Of a DNA stretch of 6,517 nucleotides, positions 5,518-6,517 are shown piece after piece. Source of the DNA: Bacillota bacterium (GTDB lineage Bacteria; Bacillota; Clostridia; Christensenellales; CALWSW01); NCBI GenBank assembly GCA_023402915.1, contig JAEYFO010000047.1, forward strand, positions 1-6,517, in the 5' to 3' direction. Numbering within the stretch: position 1 is the stretch's first letter; every line of letters starts with the position of its first letter. The translations under genes and the position numbers were made by a program. A model generated the notes under the pieces. It did not search any database, had not been told where the DNA came from, and worked only from the letters and a program-made list of their open reading frames with translations.

Positions 5518-6015
5518 TTATTTTTCCGTGTTGGCGCAGTCGGCCTGACCGCCGCGCAGCATCTGAAGGCCGTGGGCAAGGGAGGGAAGCACAGCGAGCA
5601 GATTCTCTTTGGCGGCCTTGGGACTGCCGGGGAGATTGACGATCAGGCTGCCGCCGCGGATCCCGGCCGTTGCGCGGGAGAGCATACCGCGGGGCGTGAT
5701 TTTCATGCTTTCAGCGCGCATGGCTTCGGGGATGCCGGGGGTCATACGGGTGCAGACCGCTTCCGTGGCCTCGGGCGTAATGTCGCGGGGGGAAAAGCCC
5801 GTGCCGCCGGTGGTGACGATCAAAGCGACGTCCAGATCGTCGGCGCTGTGGATCAGTTCGGCTTCGATCTGCGCCTGTTCATCGGGCACGATGGCGCGAT
5901 GGACGACGGAAAAGCCGCCTTCTTCCAAAAGCGACGCGACGAGCGGGCCGCCCAAATCTTCGCGAAGTCCCGCGCTGCTGCGGTCGCTGACCGTGATGAC
6001 TGCTGCCTGAAACAT
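5518..6015 (-). CDS. mog: MogA/MoaB-type molybdopterin adenylyltransferase
   Basis: A protein of 165 residues, full length for the family. It has the MoCF_biosynth fold signatures in order: ITVSDRSSAG (7-16), where the Asp and Ser belong to the molybdopterin-binding edge, the central TTGGTGFSPRDITPEA (68-83), RAESMKITPRGMLSRATAG (100-118), and NLPGSP (127-132). The enzyme adenylylates molybdopterin with ATP in the cytosol, preparing it for metal insertion by MoeA. The start is well supported: AAGGAGGT lies 8 bases before the ATG (minus strand, 6030-6023). The gene follows the ModC-like gene by 45 bases on the same strand, linking metal uptake with cofactor assembly. MogA and MoaB cannot be separated safely by sequence inspection; in Clostridia this short form usually serves as the MogA-type enzyme. 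Confidence 0.93.
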   Translation of the reverse strand: MFQAAVITVSDRSSAGLREDLGGPLVASLLEEGGFSVVHRAIVPDEQAQIEAELIHSADDLDVALIVTTGGTGFSPRDITPEATEAVCTRMTPGIPEAMRAESMKITPRGMLSRATAGIRGGSLIVNLPGSPKAAKENLLAVLPSLAHGLQMLRGGQADCANTEK

Positions 6016-6034
6016 GAAAAGTACCTCCTTTTTT

Positions 6035-6060
6035 GAAAAAACAAACGGACAAAACTGTCC
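6035..6060 (-). terminator. Short hairpin and U-rich tract between the ModC-like gene and mog
   Basis: Read on the minus strand, directly after the TAA of the upstream gene, GGACA (6060-6056) pairs with TGTCC (6051-6047) across a 4-base loop, followed by GTTTGTTTTTTC. The stem has only 5 pairs, so it would be a weak or partial terminator that lets some transcript continue into mog. The T run and a following A run (TTTTTTCAAAAAA) form another small inverted repeat just before the mog ribosome site. Confidence 0.4.
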
Positions 6061-6517
6061 TTACGGATGGAGCAGAAGGATGTCCTGCGGGGCGATATGC
6101 ACCAGCAGACGCTCCGGCGCTTGGCCGTTGGGACAGAGCGCGGCCCAATCCTCCTTGGACATCTCGATGCGGATCGCGTCGTAGCTGGCGCAAACCTCGC
6201 CCTCTGGCGGCGCGCTGACGGGGCGCAGCATGACGATGGTGGAGAACACATCCTGCACGACGCGGGTCACGGCGCAGGGGAAGGTGTTCGGCCCTTCTTC
6301 CGCTGCGGGATGAATGAAGTGCGCGCGCACGCCGGCATAGGCAAAGGAAGGATCGGTCTTGTGCGCCACGCCGAGCGAAACGCCCCAGTCCTGCGCGAAG
6401 ATGGTGTTTTCCGAAAGCGGGTGGATGCGGGTGTAATTTTTGCAGCCGGAAAGCAGCGCCGCCGAAAGGGTGCTGGGATCTTCAAAGAGCGTCCGCACGG
6501 GCAGCATGGGCTCGGAT
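6061..6517 (-). CDS. modC: Molybdate-type ABC transporter ATP-binding protein, C-terminal part (5' end outside window)
   Basis: The frame is open from the right edge to a TAA at 6063-6061, giving 151 C-terminal residues. The stretch LFEDPSTLSAALLSGCKNYT near the edge is the region just after the ATPase domain in ModC-like proteins; GCKN is typical of the clostridial molybdate/sulfate group. AQDWGVSL and AGVRAHFIHP follow, then a beta-rich end characteristic of the regulatory TOBE-like domain. The Walker A, ABC signature and Walker B motifs would lie upstream, beyond the window, so ATPase status is inferred from family likeness. The protein would energise import of molybdate or tungstate at the inner face of the cell membrane. 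The molybdenum-cofactor gene 45 bases downstream supports molybdate or tungstate over sulfate. The ATG at 6507 is internal, not the real start. Confidence 0.8.
   Translation of the reverse strand, partial: SEPMLPVRTLFEDPSTLSAALLSGCKNYTRIHPLSENTIFAQDWGVSLGVAHKTDPSFAYAGVRAHFIHPAAEEGPNTFPCAVTRVVQDVFSTIVMLRPVSAPPEGEVCASYDAIRIEMSKEDWAALCPNGQAPERLLVHIAPQDILLLHP

Noticed and set aside
4461..5579. Minus-strand open frame of 372 codons opposite the PII-like gene
   Set aside because: It crosses the bidirectional terminator and the end of mog and reads as His/Arg-rich noise; the opposite strand is clearly coding.
5497..6036. Plus-strand open frame of 179 codons across mog
   Set aside because: Gly/Ala/Asp-rich antisense shadow; the minus strand has all MogA/MoaB motifs and a perfect ribosome site.

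Overview
The window looks like chromosome of a fairly GC-rich, Gram-positive, anaerobic member of the Clostridia, probably a gut-type Eubacteriales. The grounds are strong GGAGG-type ribosome binding sites, a lipoprotein with a Firmicutes-style signal peptide, the radical-SAM/'probable DNA metabolism' gene pair typical of that group, a MogA/ModC molybdenum pair, and GC-rich codon use throughout. I see no insertion sequence, phage gene, CRISPR array, tRNA or rRNA.

Layout: (1) 1-1327, plus strand: the 3' end of a putative DNA modification/repair radical SAM protein (TIGR03916 type) with a helix-hairpin-helix, overlapping by 19 bases a TIGR03915/DUF4130-type putative DNA repair protein. (2) 1328-1650: an intergenic region of 323 bases that carries, on the minus strand, a strong extended -10 promoter followed by a hairpin and a textbook intrinsic terminator. 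This is a candidate stand-alone small RNA of about 85 nt that I cannot assign to a known family. (3) 1651-2280, plus: a secreted lipoprotein of unknown function. (4) 2449-5225, plus: a promoter with an overlapping palindrome, a MarR-type repressor, a two-repeat DUF1538 membrane protein that appears to start at a rare AUC codon, and a protein made of two fused PII-like domains, in one tight operon. (5) 5454-5498: a bidirectional terminator separating the two convergent operons. (6) 6517-5518, minus: the 3' end of a molybdate-type ABC ATPase (ModC-like), then a MogA/MoaB-type molybdopterin adenylyltransferase.

How the genes may work together: the first pair belongs to a predicted DNA repair cassette that in relatives is linked to a uracil-DNA glycosylase-family domain. 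The MarR/DUF1538/tandem-PII operon looks like a regulated membrane module in which a cytosolic PII-like protein controls a membrane partner, analogous to GlnK-AmtB or SbtB-SbtA. Substrate and effector are unknown, and this is the most interesting protein system here. The minus-strand pair links molybdate (or tungstate) uptake to insertion of the metal into molybdopterin.
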